A DNA stretch of 64,000 bases from Pengzhenrongella sicca (GCF_017569225.1 NZ_CP071868.1:3100001-3164000), one strand, 5' to 3'; shown: positions 43,383 to 52,880, counted from the stretch's first letter. Program-made: numbers and translations. Notes: generated by a model from the sequence alone, not told the origin.

Positions 43383-43781
43383 ATGCAGATGTGGCTAGCG
43401 GGGGCGGCGAGTTTTCTGTTCGTCGCCCTCGCAGTTTTCTCAATCCGGCTAGCGTGGCACACTCGCGCGGCCGGTGCTCCCATGCGATGTATCGTCGGTA
43501 TACCCGTCGTACTTCTTGTGCTCTTTTGTTGGGCGCTGACTATGAATCCGCAACAGCACGAAACGCCGAACGGCACAAGCACTTGCATCGAGGAGCCGCT
43601 GTTCGGGATGTCGTCGCTCTCGGACCTGTCTGCCCCGGCCTGCGTTCATAAGAACCGACTCGTAGTGGGATTCAGTCTTGCGGGAGCAGCCGCCTGTGCG
43701 GTTACCGGCGGGCTCACGCTGCGGGCGCTCGAGCTTCGAGCCCGGCACCGGCGACAGAAGCAGACGACTGACCAGAGGTAA
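43383..43781 (+). CDS. small membrane protein, unknown
   Basis: A 132-residue protein with three hydrophobic segments (MWLAGAASFLFVALAVFSIR, CIVGIPVVLLVLFCWALTM, FSLAGAAACAVTGGLTLRA) and a periplasmic loop with two cysteines (TSTCIEEP and APACVHK) that could form a disulfide. The end is basic. It may act with the amidase-like protein encoded upstream (12-base gap). Confidence 0.6.
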   Translation: MQMWLAGAASFLFVALAVFSIRLAWHTRAAGAPMRCIVGIPVVLLVLFCWALTMNPQQHETPNGTSTCIEEPLFGMSSLSDLSAPACVHKNRLVVGFSLAGAAACAVTGGLTLRALELRARHRRQKQTTDQR

Positions 43782-43821
43782 ATGTCAGCATTCGCTAACC
43801 TCGCGCTTTCATGGCGTGGTC

Positions 43822-45407
43822 GCGTGAGGTCGTGTCGGTGACGTGAAAAGTGCTCCTGACCTGGAACGATTTGGATTCTCGAGGTCCAGTTCGTACCAGT
43901 ATGAGGAGCACCTTCCAGGTGAAGCAGACTACCGGTTTCTACCCTCGCCTCAAGGTCGACACGGCCTCCTCTGGTGCTGTCGGTCAGGCCGGTGGGGTGC
44001 TGCTGACCGAGACCATCGCCGCGACCGGACTCGGCCGGGAACTGTCAGCGGCACTGGCGCCGTGGCGTAAGCCGTTGGTGGTGCACGACCCCGCGAAGGT
44101 CGTCACAGACCTCGCCCTGACGCTTGCTTTGGGTGGGGACTGCCTGGCTGATATCGCGGTGCTGCGTGCCGAGCCCGGGGTGTTCGGGCCGGTCGCGTCG
44201 GACCCGACGGTGTCCCGCACGCTCGACGCCCTCGCCAAGAACGCCCCAGCCGCGTTGAAGGCGATCAGCTCCGCCCGCGCCGTGGCGCGAGCTCGAGCCT
44301 GGGCGCTGGCCGGCACCCGCGCTCCCGACAACGGCACCGATGGCGCCCGTCCGTTGATCGTGGACCTGGACGCGACGTTGGTGACGTCGCACTCAGACAA
44401 GGAACTGGCCCGTCCCACGTTCAAGCGCGGGTTCGGGTTCCACCCGTTGTGCTCGTTCGTCGACCACGGCCCGGACGGCACCGGTGAACCGCTCGCGATC
44501 ATGCTCCGCCCGGGCAACGCGGGGTCGAACACCGCGGCCGACCACATCGACGTGATCAAAGCGTCCCTGGCCCAGCTCCCCGGGCACCGGCGCGGGACCC
44601 GAGCTGGACGCAAGGTGCTGATCCGCACCGACTCCGCCGGGGCCACCCACGCCGTGCTGGCGTGGATGAGCTCGCAGCGCCTGTCGTACTCGGTCGGGTT
44701 CACCCTTCCCGACCACACCCCGGACCTGCTCGAACGCATCCCAGCCCACGTCTGGGTGCCAGCGTTAGACGCGCACGACGAGATCCGCGACGGTGCATGG
44801 GTCGCCGAACTCACCGACCTGCTCGACCTCACCGCGTGGCCGGCGGGGATGCGGGTGATCGCCCGCAAAGAACGACCCACCCCGGCGCCCAGCTGCGGAT
44901 CACCGACATCGACGGGCACCGCGTCACCGCGTTCGCGACCAACACCAAGGCCGGCGGGCCCGGCACTCAGCTGCCCGACCTCGAGCTGCGGCACCGGCGC
45001 CGCGCCAGATGTGAGGACCGGATCCGGACCGCGAAGGACACCGGGCTGCGGGCGTTCCCGCTGTTCGACTTCACCCAGAACCAGATCTGGTGCGCCATCG
45101 TGGCGCTGGCCGCCGAGATCACCGCGTGGATGCAGATGCTCGCCCTCGCTGGTCACGACGCCCGACGCTGGGAACCCAAACGACTGCGGCTGCGCCTGTT
45201 CACCGTCCCAGCGACCCTGGCTCGCACCGGCCGGCGCGTCCTGCTCCACCTCGCTGCCAGAGCGCCGTGGGCCGGACTCGCCCTCGACGCCATCGGCCGG
45301 CTCCGCGCTCTCGCCGTTCCCGGCTGAGCCCTCTTCTCACCGCCCGAAACGAACCCCGCCCGACGCCCGGCCCGTGGAACCGGCGCTCACCCGACACGAC
45401 ACTCGGG
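43822..45407 (+). mobile_element. IS1380-family element (limits approximate)
   Basis: Ends are guessed from a weak inverted similarity (TCGTGTCGGTGACG at left, and TCGTGTCGGGTGAGCG on the minus strand at right) and from the transposase position. No target duplication was found. A broken gene lies right of it. Confidence 0.45.
43901..45327 (+). pseudogene. IS1380-family transposase, single-base frameshift
   Basis: The transposase reads MRSTFQVKQTTGFYPRLKVD at the start, with the family's PLIVDLDATLVTSHSDKE and RTDSAGATHAVLAWM catalytic strands. Near 44883 the frame breaks: the usual RPHPGAQLRITDIDG is found only after adding one C to the run, after which the second frame reads through FATNTKAGGPGTQLPDLELR to a stop at 45327. 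Total would be about 476 residues. The lesion is in a C-run, as in istA. Confidence 0.88.
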
Positions 45408-45508
45408 TCCCTGTCACACCCCGACGCGAAAATCACACCGCGAGAACGACCACCGCGCCGTCACGACCGAAGACCGGCGACCCACGAAAGATCCGGGCTA
45501 GACCTCAT

Positions 45509-45836
45509 CGCCCCCTGCGCCATCATCGATGGCGCACACACCGTCATCATCCACGCGCTCACCATCGGCGACATCCCAATGGCCCGCCGCGCTGTCGACA
45601 CCGCGATCCTCGCCGCGCCAGACGACGAAACCGCACTCCTCGACCTCGTCGAAGTCTTTCGCGCCGAAGGCCACCCAACCCTCGCACGCACCAAACTCCA
45701 CAAACGCATCATCTATCGCAGTGATGATCACCACGCACCGATCGACCTTCCGTTACGCACTGCAGACATTCTCGCCAAGCCCATGCCAAAGCACGCTGAC
45801 TCGCAGCAGCGGATAATCCCGCGGTCGACCAACTAG
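45509..45836 (+). pseudogene. 3' fragment of a helical-repeat (BTAD-like?) gene cut by the IS
   Basis: The in-frame remnant reads GLDLIAPCAIIDGAHTVIIH, then ALTIGDIPMARRAVDTAILA and APDDETALLDLVEVFRAEGH, a TPR-like helical pattern as in bacterial transcriptional activation (BTAD) domains, and ends at 45836. No start or upstream domain is present; the IS1380 element lies immediately left. Probably truncated by the insertion. Confidence 0.45.
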
Positions 45837-46178
45837 CAGTGGGGGGTCGACTCTCCCACTGTTACTCCTCGCGATCCTGTTATTGGCACTGCCACCTGTC
45901 CCCGAGACACGCGACGGGGTGAAAGCGGTCGACTAGCGTGCCGCTTCAACGGCGGCTCTACGCCCGAGACGAGAGCCAAAGCAAAAATGCACAATAGACG
46001 ATTCACTAACCGGCTAGATTATGAGGCACCTCAAATAGTGTTTCCCCAGAGGATTCTCGCTAATCCCCGCATGTCGACACTCACCCTTCTGGGTCAACGC
46101 CTCGCACTTGCCCCCGTACGATTGTAGGAGATTTCGCGTAAAGGTGACCCTCTTAAGGGATTAAGCTCACTTAGGCTA
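45837..46178. other. AT-richer gap without genes
   Basis: No gene or structure recognised in 342 bases; composition is less GC-rich than the core. Confidence 0.4.
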
Positions 46179-46451
46179 TCAAGAAGAAGAATCGCGACTA
46201 GACGAAATGAATTGCGGAAACTTCCGCATCAGGTCGTACACAGCAACCGAAAGGAAGCCTGTCGCAACACCTGCTCCCCAATCCGTGTCTCCATAGTAGC
46301 GTAAAAGGCCAATCGACACGCCAACAAGTCCGGCGAGAGACAGGAGTTCCACGGCCGCACGCTTCTTGTCAACTTTCGTTCGGGCAGCCGCGAAAGTGCC
46401 CCAGACCCCACCCGACACCAAGCAGACCGTTGCTACGATGAGCCAAACCAC
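46179..46451 (-). CDS. small membrane protein, unknown
   Basis: A 90-residue protein with two or three hydrophobic segments (MVWLIVATVCLVSGGVWGTF, AVELLSLAGLVGVSIGLLRY, GAGVATGFLSVAVYDLM) and a serine-rich tail. It lies 17 bases downstream of the large membrane-anchored gene on the same strand, forming a pair. No family recognised. Confidence 0.6.
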   Translation of the reverse strand: MVWLIVATVCLVSGGVWGTFAAARTKVDKKRAAVELLSLAGLVGVSIGLLRYYGDTDWGAGVATGFLSVAVYDLMRKFPQFISSSRDSSS

Positions 46452-46468
46452 AATCGCCTCCGGCGCCT

Positions 46469-48457
46469 CTAGAAGTTGAGCGGAATGTTTGGGCTGCCCC
46501 AGTCAGTCACTTCCACAAGCCCGCGCCAGGTGCCGTCGAAATACCCGAACGCAAGTGGAAGTACCCGCACTGGCTCACCAGCCACAGATTCGCCGGGCAC
46601 GTCGAATACAAGCGATCCGTAACCGCGCCGCTCGTCGTAAAATCGACTGCCTGGCGGAACCTCCCCGGGCGGAAGCTGACTGGCGAACGACATGCCACCT
46701 TTTACCTCGTCGACAACTACGGCGTCGAGGGGGTTTGCTGGGAACGGGTAAAGGCCGTACTTCATCCCGTTAATGACCACTGTTTCCATCGGTTCGAGGA
46801 TCGTGTGATCGGTAAGTTCCGATGCAATCAACTGTCGGCCGGACCACGCTTCATCCTCGTATGCCGTGATTTCTGTAGGCAACCGAGGCAACTCGTATTC
46901 GAGTGTCGGTGCATCAGCGATCAGGCCGAGCAGATAATAGTTCTCCGCCTTCAAAGTTACGGGCTCAGACACCCCGCCCGCATCAATACTAAACTTCAGC
47001 TTATAGAAGTCACGATCGTCCCCGGCTATCGCGCTCTGGCAAGCACAAAACGATGAGACTCCAAGCGTTACAGGGGTGCCACCTACCCAGGAGCGAAAAT
47101 TGTACCGGCGCGTCGCGGCAGATTCTAGATTGGTCACCGACTTGATTGCAGTCACCACCAGTTCGGTCTGATCGCCAACGAGCAGGTCACCGTTACTTGC
47201 GATCTCTAGCACCGCAGATTCGGATATCCGGTATCGGCTCGCCCTGTCGTCGCCTGAACTGGAAGCAACGCTCGGCACCAACAGTTCGACTGTACCAAAC
47301 CGATCCATTCGATGGACACCTTTCTGGGTAGTCCAATACAGGTTTCCCAATTCATCGAATTCAATATCACGTATGGGGCTCTCGTCTTCAGGCGAGGCAT
47401 ACAGTACCGATGTGGAACGATCACTGGCAATGGACACAATACGCTCACCCAGCGAGTCAAGCACGACGAAGTCACCGCCGTGAGTAGCAGCAATCTTTTG
47501 CACTCCGTCCAGCGGAGTAGGCGCACCCGAAGACAACCAGTTCGTTTTGCCCGCCCATTCGTCCTCAATTGCCACCATTTCCGGCAACACACTAACTTCG
47601 ATCGTGCTTGGCGCGCTTGATCCCACGATCGGTGGGGAAATCGCAGAAATCACGGCAGAGCCATATGGGCCAGTTAGGAATAGGTTTGAGTCTTCGCCCT
47701 CCGCGAAGTCGATGACGGGCAACACTGCATCCTCCTCCTGATCTGAACTCAGGACCTTTCCGGTTTCCAACGTCCCGGGTGATCCACTACCGACCGGGAG
47801 GTGTACTTTTGTCATGTAGATGCCCGAATTCGATCCTATCCATAAGCCTTGATCAGCATCGACCCGCGCAATGTTCACAGAGGACGCGAAGTTGCTTGAG
47901 CCGGGTTCCAGGTCAATTGATTCCAGCGCGGTGATCCTGCCCAGTTCCTGGTCCGCCTCAAGCTTTCTCGCTACCTCACCGGATGCGTCCACTTGCCACA
48001 CCTCGCTTTCGCTCCCACTCGTTCCGGGCATTCCAATAGCAAGGTAAACTGACCCGTCGCTCGCGCTAGCAATTGCTTGCACGGCGGATCCCTGTGGCGG
48101 AGTTCCGTCGGGTGAATTGTCGAATACGCCGGCCTCGACGACTGGTTCGAGACTCCCGGGATTTGCACGGTAAGGCAGTTCGTCGCTCGGAGGCACTGGT
48201 GGGCCCATCAGTGCCGATCCAAGTGAGGCCGTGAGAAATCCGGCAAAGAGGATTGGAGGCAATAGGGTGACGAGGATGCGTTGCAGTAACTTGCGGACGG
48301 GCCGTGACGCCTTTGCTGGGATGGTTGCGGTCGATCCGCTAGAAGACTCTTGATGCCCGCTGCCACCGTGCCGGGCTTTATCGCCCAATCCCGGCTTCGA
48401 ATCTGCGTCGGTGAACCGCCGCGCTCGGGCGCGTTCCCTACTCTTTTTCCCTGACAT
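46469..48457 (-). CDS. membrane-anchored beta-propeller-like protein, unknown
   Basis: A 662-residue protein. Residues 1-60 are basic and low-complexity (cytoplasmic), then one membrane segment (RILVTLLPPILFAGFLTASL). The large outer domain has repeated strands of propeller type: AVQAIASASDGSVYLAIG, DADQGLWIGSNSGIYMTK, DIEFDELGNLYWTTQKGVHR, AVLEIASNGDLLVGDQ, which resemble NHL-like or WD-like blades. The C-terminal 200 residues form a further beta domain (YKLKFSIDAGGVSEPVTLKA, VRVLPLAFGYFDGTWRGLVE). Two adjacent cysteines near residue 465 (FCACQS). Substrate unknown. Lower GC than the core. Confidence 0.65.
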   Translation of the reverse strand: MSGKKSRERARARRFTDADSKPGLGDKARHGGSGHQESSSGSTATIPAKASRPVRKLLQRILVTLLPPILFAGFLTASLGSALMGPPVPPSDELPYRANPGSLEPVVEAGVFDNSPDGTPPQGSAVQAIASASDGSVYLAIGMPGTSGSESEVWQVDASGEVARKLEADQELGRITALESIDLEPGSSNFASSVNIARVDADQGLWIGSNSGIYMTKVHLPVGSGSPGTLETGKVLSSDQEEDAVLPVIDFAEGEDSNLFLTGPYGSAVISAISPPIVGSSAPSTIEVSVLPEMVAIEDEWAGKTNWLSSGAPTPLDGVQKIAATHGGDFVVLDSLGERIVSIASDRSTSVLYASPEDESPIRDIEFDELGNLYWTTQKGVHRMDRFGTVELLVPSVASSSGDDRASRYRISESAVLEIASNGDLLVGDQTELVVTAIKSVTNLESAATRRYNFRSWVGGTPVTLGVSSFCACQSAIAGDDRDFYKLKFSIDAGGVSEPVTLKAENYYLLGLIADAPTLEYELPRLPTEITAYEDEAWSGRQLIASELTDHTILEPMETVVINGMKYGLYPFPANPLDAVVVDEVKGGMSFASQLPPGEVPPGSRFYDERRGYGSLVFDVPGESVAGEPVRVLPLAFGYFDGTWRGLVEVTDWGSPNIPLNF

Positions 48458-48634
48458 CCGTCCCCTGTCTCACCGGTACATCACTCGGCGGCGGCAGGAC
48501 CGCAAGCACCATGCCTGGCCGTAAAAGTAGCGAAGTACCGCCGTGGGGGGAAGCACTGCGGCCCCTCGGACATAGTCACCCACCGTGGCAGCGCACGTCC
48601 GTGGGTCTGCTGCACGAATAGGTGACAGTCGGTC

Positions 48635-49510
48635 TCAGGCGGCGAGCGCGACCTGAGGGGTGTTGATGGTCTCGTACTCGATGGGGGTCAGTCGACCCAG
48701 GCGGGCCTGGCGTCGGCGGCGGTGGTAGGTCCGTTCGATCCACGTGATGATCGCCAGGCGGAGCTCGTCGCGGTTGGCCCAGCGGCGCCGGTCCAGGACG
48801 TTCTTCTGCAGCAACGAGAAGAAGCTCTCCATCGCCGCGTTGTCCCCGGCCGAGGCGACTTGCCCCATCGATCCGACCAGGGTGTGTCGGTCCAGCTCGC
48901 GCAGCACCTTTCGGCTTCGAAATTGGCTGCCCCGGTCCGAGTGGACGATGCAGCCGGCCACGTCACGACGCCGCTGCACGGCGCTGGCCAGGGCGTTCAC
49001 CGCGATCCGGGAGGTCATGCGGTCGCTGATCGAGTACCCCACGATCCGGTTGGAGTACACGTCCTTGATCGCACACAGGTAGAGCTTGCCCTCGGCGGTG
49101 GGGTGCTCGGTGATGTCCCAGAGCCACAACCGGTTGGGTGCGTCGGCGCGGAAGATCCGCAGCACGCGGTCGTCGTGGGCTGGCGGGCCGGCCTTCTTGC
49201 CGTTCTTGGCGCGCTTCTTGCCGAACACCGACCACCACTGGTTGTCCCGGCAGATCCGCCAGACCCGCCGGTCACTGGCGCGCAGGCCGGCCTTGTCGGC
49301 TTCGTCGGCCAGCAGCCGGTGCCCGAACTCGGGATCGTCGACGTGGGCATCGAACAGCACGTTCGCCAGGTACGCCTCGTCCAGGTCACGAGCTGTGATC
49401 GGCGCGGCGAGCCAGCGGTAGTAGGGCTGTCTGGCGAGCTTGAGGACCCGGCACGTCACCGCGACGGGGATCCCGTCGCCAGCGAGCTCACTCACGAGCG
49501 GGTACATCAT
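48635..49510 (-). CDS. IS3-family transposase OrfB (DDE)
   Basis: A 291-residue catalytic subunit: HTH_21-type start (MMYPLVSELAGDGIPVAVTC), then the rve core with Asp in LWLWDITEHPT, Asp in CIVHSDRGSQFRSR and Glu in DNAAMESFFSLLQKN. The ATG at 49510 overlaps the OrfA stop (ATGA), so OrfB could be made by coupling; no slippery site was seen. Intact. Confidence 0.93.
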   Translation of the reverse strand: MMYPLVSELAGDGIPVAVTCRVLKLARQPYYRWLAAPITARDLDEAYLANVLFDAHVDDPEFGHRLLADEADKAGLRASDRRVWRICRDNQWWSVFGKKRAKNGKKAGPPAHDDRVLRIFRADAPNRLWLWDITEHPTAEGKLYLCAIKDVYSNRIVGYSISDRMTSRIAVNALASAVQRRRDVAGCIVHSDRGSQFRSRKVLRELDRHTLVGSMGQVASAGDNAAMESFFSLLQKNVLDRRRWANRDELRLAIITWIERTYHRRRRQARLGRLTPIEYETINTPQVALAA

Positions 49511-49803
49511 TCTCCCGGCAGGTGCGCCTGGGCAAAGTACGCCGCCGCGCGACGCAGGATCTCGTTCTCCTGCTCGAGGAGCCGGTTGCGGCGACGCATC
49601 TCGCGCAGTTCGGCCGACTCGCTGACCGTTACGCCGGGACGGTTGCCGTCCTGGACGTCGGCGGCCTGCATCCAGTTGCGCAGGCACGACTCGCTGATTC
49701 CGAAGTCTTTCGCGATCTCTTTGATCGGAGCATCACCGCGGCGGGCCACGGCCACGACGTCGTCGCGGAACTCCTTGGGGTGGGGTCTGGGCACGGTGCA
49801 CAT
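49507..49803 (-). CDS. IS3-family transposase OrfA (HTH)
   Basis: A 98-residue DNA-binding subunit: CTVPRPHPKEFRDDVVAVAR, then APIKEIAKDFGISESCLRNW (helix-turn-helix) and a leucine-rich coiled coil (ELREMRRRNRLLEQENEILR). The ATG at 49803 is chosen as the standard start. Intact, with OrfB overlapping by 4 bases. Confidence 0.92.
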   Translation of the reverse strand: MCTVPRPHPKEFRDDVVAVARRGDAPIKEIAKDFGISESCLRNWMQAADVQDGNRPGVTVSESAELREMRRRNRLLEQENEILRRAAAYFAQAHLPGE

Positions 49804-49859
49804 CCTTCCAGCGGTGCCCTCCGGCACCACAGGTCAGGCGTCACCTATTCGTGCAGCAG

Positions 49860-50230
49860 CCCCAACATCGCCTCAGACTCGGTGTCCGGGAAAGCGGGTC
49901 AGGCTCCGACTGCCGCCTACTTCGACCCACGCCTCCACGTCCGCTGACGACGCGGTACCGCGGGACCTTCTTGGGCACCGACTCGCGAGCAACACTGGTC
50001 ACCCCGGCAACCGGACCGACATCTCGCCTCGGACACTACGGTCGCGAGCACGTTGGCATATGGCGGCCGAAGCACCAGCCTCGGCCGCCAGGTGAGACCG
50101 GACCCGATGACAACCGCAGTATTCAACGGATTCTCGATGGGGTCGGCCTATCGACGGTCTGCTGCCAGGCCGGGCAACGGAGAGTCCAGATTCCTGCGCA
50201 GAACCACGCTCGCACGACACACTGTGCTAT
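49860..50230. other. gap without genes
   Basis: No supported gene in 371 bases right of the IS3 element. Confidence 0.4.
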
Positions 50231-51550
50231 GTGATCTCCGCCCGACAGGCCATTGCACCCGTTCGTACCTACTTGTGCGAAGTCAGAACCGACGTAGCGG
50301 TGCTCGCGCAACTCGTGCGCGACGACGCCAGAATCGAACTGCGAGCTACTGCGCGTCAGGCCGCAGCTCTCGCACAGACGCGATGGATCCGCGCGTACGA
50401 CAGCGGCGCAGTGACCGTCCAGCACGCACTAGTGCGCGCTCATGTCGCCAAGATGAGGAGCCGGGCCGCAGTTGTCCGACGGGTCCTGCCGCTAACGTTT
50501 GCCGTCCTGGCCGCCACGTCCTTCGTCGCCGACTGGTACTACGGCAGGATCGTCATAAGAACTCTCGGATACAGCGGCCCAACTGCCTGGGCGTACTTAG
50601 CACCGTTCGCCGCCATCACGCTTGCGTGCTCTTTACCCATAGTGGTGATAGTTCTTTCCATAGGCACACTGCCCATCCGCGCAACCCATCCCGCCATGCG
50701 AGGAGTTATTGTCTATTGCCCGTCTCTAGTTCTGGCGTTCGCCGGGGCATGGTACATACTGCCGAACTGGCCAGGCGGCTACTTCGGCAGCGGACTCGCT
50801 TGGGTCCTGGCTTGGCTGAGTATCATAATAGTCCTCTTCGTGTACACCTTTTTGTATCGCAGGCGCGCCAGCCTCGATCCTCGGCACTCTTTCATTCGTG
50901 CGCTGGGAAATCTGCTCACCACCGCGATTTTTGACGATCCAGAGACCACAACGCATTTCACCTCCGTAAAGGGCTTAGCGGCGGCGGCCACCCAAGAAAG
51001 GCACTTCTCCGACGGCATCCGGCCCACGCTGGCTCGCTGGGCGTGCGGGGACACGAGAAGAACTGCACTCGCACGAAGCATTTCGGATACCGCTGACGAA
51101 ATCGCGACCGGGTACCCGGCACTTGGCTGGAAGCAAGCACCTGAAATCCGCAGCCAGCTCACTTCTGACGCTCGACGCATCGCTGCCGGTCTACACACGC
51201 TTGCGAAAGCGACTTTGCTCGGGGGACCACGAGACGAGACCGTCGTCGGTGCGCTGGCAGACGGTCTTGTTGCCGCAAGTCAAGGTCGGTGGTCTGCGCT
51301 CAGCTTGCACGAACCGCTGCCCCGTGCGCCACGTGTCATTCAGGAAGTGTTGCGTCGCACCTCCGCAATTGCCGCCCTTGTGTTACTCGGCGCGTATGGC
51401 GCTCCGTTGCTCTCGTCGCCTTTGGACGACCAGGTCCGAAACCTTCTGTTCGGCACCGCGCTCCTAGCCGTCGTGACCCCCCGTAAAGCCGTCGAGGACG
51501 CTTTCAGTCAAGCTCGAGACTTCCTGCCTGGCGGCAACTCCCGTGACTAG
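50231..51550 (+). CDS. polytopic membrane protein, unknown
   Basis: A 439-residue protein from GTG 50231. Residues 1-80 are a helical soluble part (DVAVLAQLVRDDARIELRAT). Four membrane segments follow (LPLTFAVLAATSFVADWYY, YLAPFAAITLACSLPIVVIV, GVIVYCPSLVLAFAGAWYIL, LAWVLAWLSIIIVLFVYTFL), then a large soluble helical domain and one or two late segments (IAALVLLGAYGAPLL; LLFGTALLAVV). The overall plan resembles the protein at 60555, but no family is recognised. Confidence 0.65.
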   Translation: MISARQAIAPVRTYLCEVRTDVAVLAQLVRDDARIELRATARQAAALAQTRWIRAYDSGAVTVQHALVRAHVAKMRSRAAVVRRVLPLTFAVLAATSFVADWYYGRIVIRTLGYSGPTAWAYLAPFAAITLACSLPIVVIVLSIGTLPIRATHPAMRGVIVYCPSLVLAFAGAWYILPNWPGGYFGSGLAWVLAWLSIIIVLFVYTFLYRRRASLDPRHSFIRALGNLLTTAIFDDPETTTHFTSVKGLAAAATQERHFSDGIRPTLARWACGDTRRTALARSISDTADEIATGYPALGWKQAPEIRSQLTSDARRIAAGLHTLAKATLLGGPRDETVVGALADGLVAASQGRWSALSLHEPLPRAPRVIQEVLRRTSAIAALVLLGAYGAPLLSSPLDDQVRNLLFGTALLAVVTPRKAVEDAFSQARDFLPGGNSRD

Positions 51551-51599
51551 GCGCTCCGAACTTCGCACGGCGGTCTGCCGTCTTCGCTAGGTTTCAAGC

Positions 51600-52001
51600 A
51601 TGGACGCAGGGACCGCCGTCGCGCTCGTGCTCGGTGGCCTCGGTTTCGCGTGGAGCGGGTTCACGTAATTTCGCAACGAGCGCCGCGAGCACGAGCGCGA
51701 GGAGGTCCGTGCTCATGGCGAGCGCGCGGCGGACCGCGAGAAGCGCTGGGTGCAAGAGAAGCGCCTGGTCTACGTAGAGATGCAGGCAGTGCTTCACGGC
51801 CGCCTGTTCGCCGTTGCGGACCTCACGATGCACGATCCGACCGAGAACGGCCATGAGGCTCGCGAGAAGAACTCGGAAAATCGGGTTGGGGATGTGGTAG
51901 CTCGGAGGGCCTCACTGCCCGCTGGTTCCACAGACCCGACGCACACCAACATGGGCAGGGTGCAAATTCACGCTCAAAAGCCGCGAAAGCGAGAGGGGTG
52001 A
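51600..52001 (+). pseudogene. small membrane-anchored coiled-coil protein with internal stop
   Basis: From ATG 51600 the frame reads MDAGTAVALVLGGLGFAWSG then FT and a TAA stop at 51666, after which the same frame continues FRNERREHEREEVRAHGERA and KRWVQEKRLVYVEMQAVLHG to 52001. A single-base change would remove the stop. Its anchor-plus-coil layout is like the intact gene at 25062. The tail runs into repeat copy 2. Confidence 0.5.
51946..51999. repeat. second dispersed repeat family, copy 2
   Basis: ACCAACATGGGCAGGGTGCA followed by AATTCACGCTCAAAA, the first part shared exactly with copy 1 (29098), the second with copy 3 (56921). It ends with a purine-rich GCGAGAGGGG. The rest of 52002-52377 holds no gene. 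Confidence 0.65.
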
Positions 52002-52377
52002 TGCTCGCCTGCAAGCGTGCGACAGGGAGGGTATTTGCTGATCCTGGCTCGACCGCTGCTGACCTGCTCAGAGGCTCCGAGACGCACGAGGAGCTAGTAG
52101 CTGGGCCACGCTCTGTTGACCGAGCATCCAGACACCAGGCACCTCAGCGGTGATCGATCTAAATTGAGCGAACAGATACAGCCGCCGCGGCCGTGTTCAG
52201 ACGACGTCTACCGCCTAGCCCTGCGCCAGACAAGGTAGCCGTCCGAGGAGGAACAGAGGGCGCGGTCGGCGCCGGATCGGGGCGCGAGATGAGCCGACGC
52301 CGCCCTGGAGCTCAGCGCATACAAGGGCGCCGACGTCTTCCACGCATCGGGGTTGCCGGTTCTCCGCGAAATGCACG

Positions 52378-52424
52378 AACACCCGAGCGCTGGTGACCAT
52401 TAGGGTCGCCGGCGCTCGGGTGTT
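52378..52424. terminator. long inverted repeat downstream of lsr2
   Basis: AACACCCGAGCGC at 52378-52390 and its exact inverse GCGCTCGGGTGTT at 52412-52424 form a 13-bp stem with a 21-base loop, just after the lsr2 stop. A likely terminator for lsr2; the T-run is weak. Confidence 0.6.
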
Positions 52425-52445
52425 GGTGCGAGTGCGGTCGTGCGG

Positions 52446-52778
52446 TCAGTTGGCGGCTTCGTACGCGGCCCGGATCTCGGCAGAGATGCGTCCGCGCTCG
52501 GACACGGTGTAGCCGTTCGTGCGGGCCCACTCGCGAATCTTTGTCGCGTCGCTCGACCCACCAGCCTGCCGGGCCGCACGCGGTGCGCGTCCTGCCGTTC
52601 GCCCGCTGGTTTTGCGGGCGTTGGCGACCCAGTGGGCGAACGCGGCACGAAGCTCGGCGGCGTGGTCCGTCGTCAGGTCGATCTCGTAGGAGATCCCGTC
52701 GAGAGCGAACGTGACTGTTTCATCTGCCGTGACGCCGTCGACGTCGTCGACGAGAAGAACTTGAACCTTCTGAGCCAT
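52446..52778 (-). CDS. lsr2: Lsr2 nucleoid-associated protein
   Basis: A 110-residue H-NS-like protein that binds AT-rich, often foreign DNA. N-terminal dimerisation domain (MAQKVQVLLVDDVDGVTADE then TVTFALDGISYEIDLT), a linker rich in Arg/Ala/Gly, and the DNA-binding C-terminal domain with IREWARTNGYTVSERGRISA, whose 'RGR' is the AT-hook-like minor-groove contact. The ATG at 52778 has a good AAGGAAA ribosome site. Standing inside a mobile-rich island, it could silence island genes. A promoter lies at 52816-52844. Confidence 0.95.
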   Translation of the reverse strand: MAQKVQVLLVDDVDGVTADETVTFALDGISYEIDLTTDHAAELRAAFAHWVANARKTSGRTAGRAPRAARQAGGSSDATKIREWARTNGYTVSERGRISAEIRAAYEAAN

Positions 52779-52815
52779 CTGGGTTTCCTTACCTAGGCGT
52801 GCGGTGATGCGCATC

Positions 52816-52844
52816 ATCTTGGCATTCCAATAATCTTCTGTCAA
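52816..52844 (-). promoter_or_regulatory. candidate lsr2 promoter
   Basis: On the minus strand TTGACA (52844-52839), a 17-base spacer and CAAGAT (52821-52816), 38 bases before the lsr2 ATG. The -35 is perfect, the -10 weak. Confidence 0.45.
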
Positions 52845-52880
52845 AACAAGTCTAGACGCGAGAGCGTGCTCAGTCGCGGC

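Larger units (their letters stand above)
48607..49859 (-). mobile_element. IS3-family insertion sequence
   Basis: Terminal inverted repeats CTGCTGCACGAATAGGTGAC at 48607-48626 and its exact inverse at 49840-49859. Two genes (OrfA, OrfB) lie inside on the minus strand. No target duplication could be confirmed from the flanks. Confidence 0.9.

Noticed and set aside
49507-49510. Programmed -1 frameshift in the IS3 element
   Set aside because: OrfA and OrfB overlap by ATGA and no slippery A- or G-run with a downstream structure was seen; coupling by reinitiation is simpler.
50053-50934. 293-codon plus-strand frame overlapping the membrane protein at 50231
   Set aside because: Arg/Ser-rich product without motifs; the other frame has clear membrane segments.
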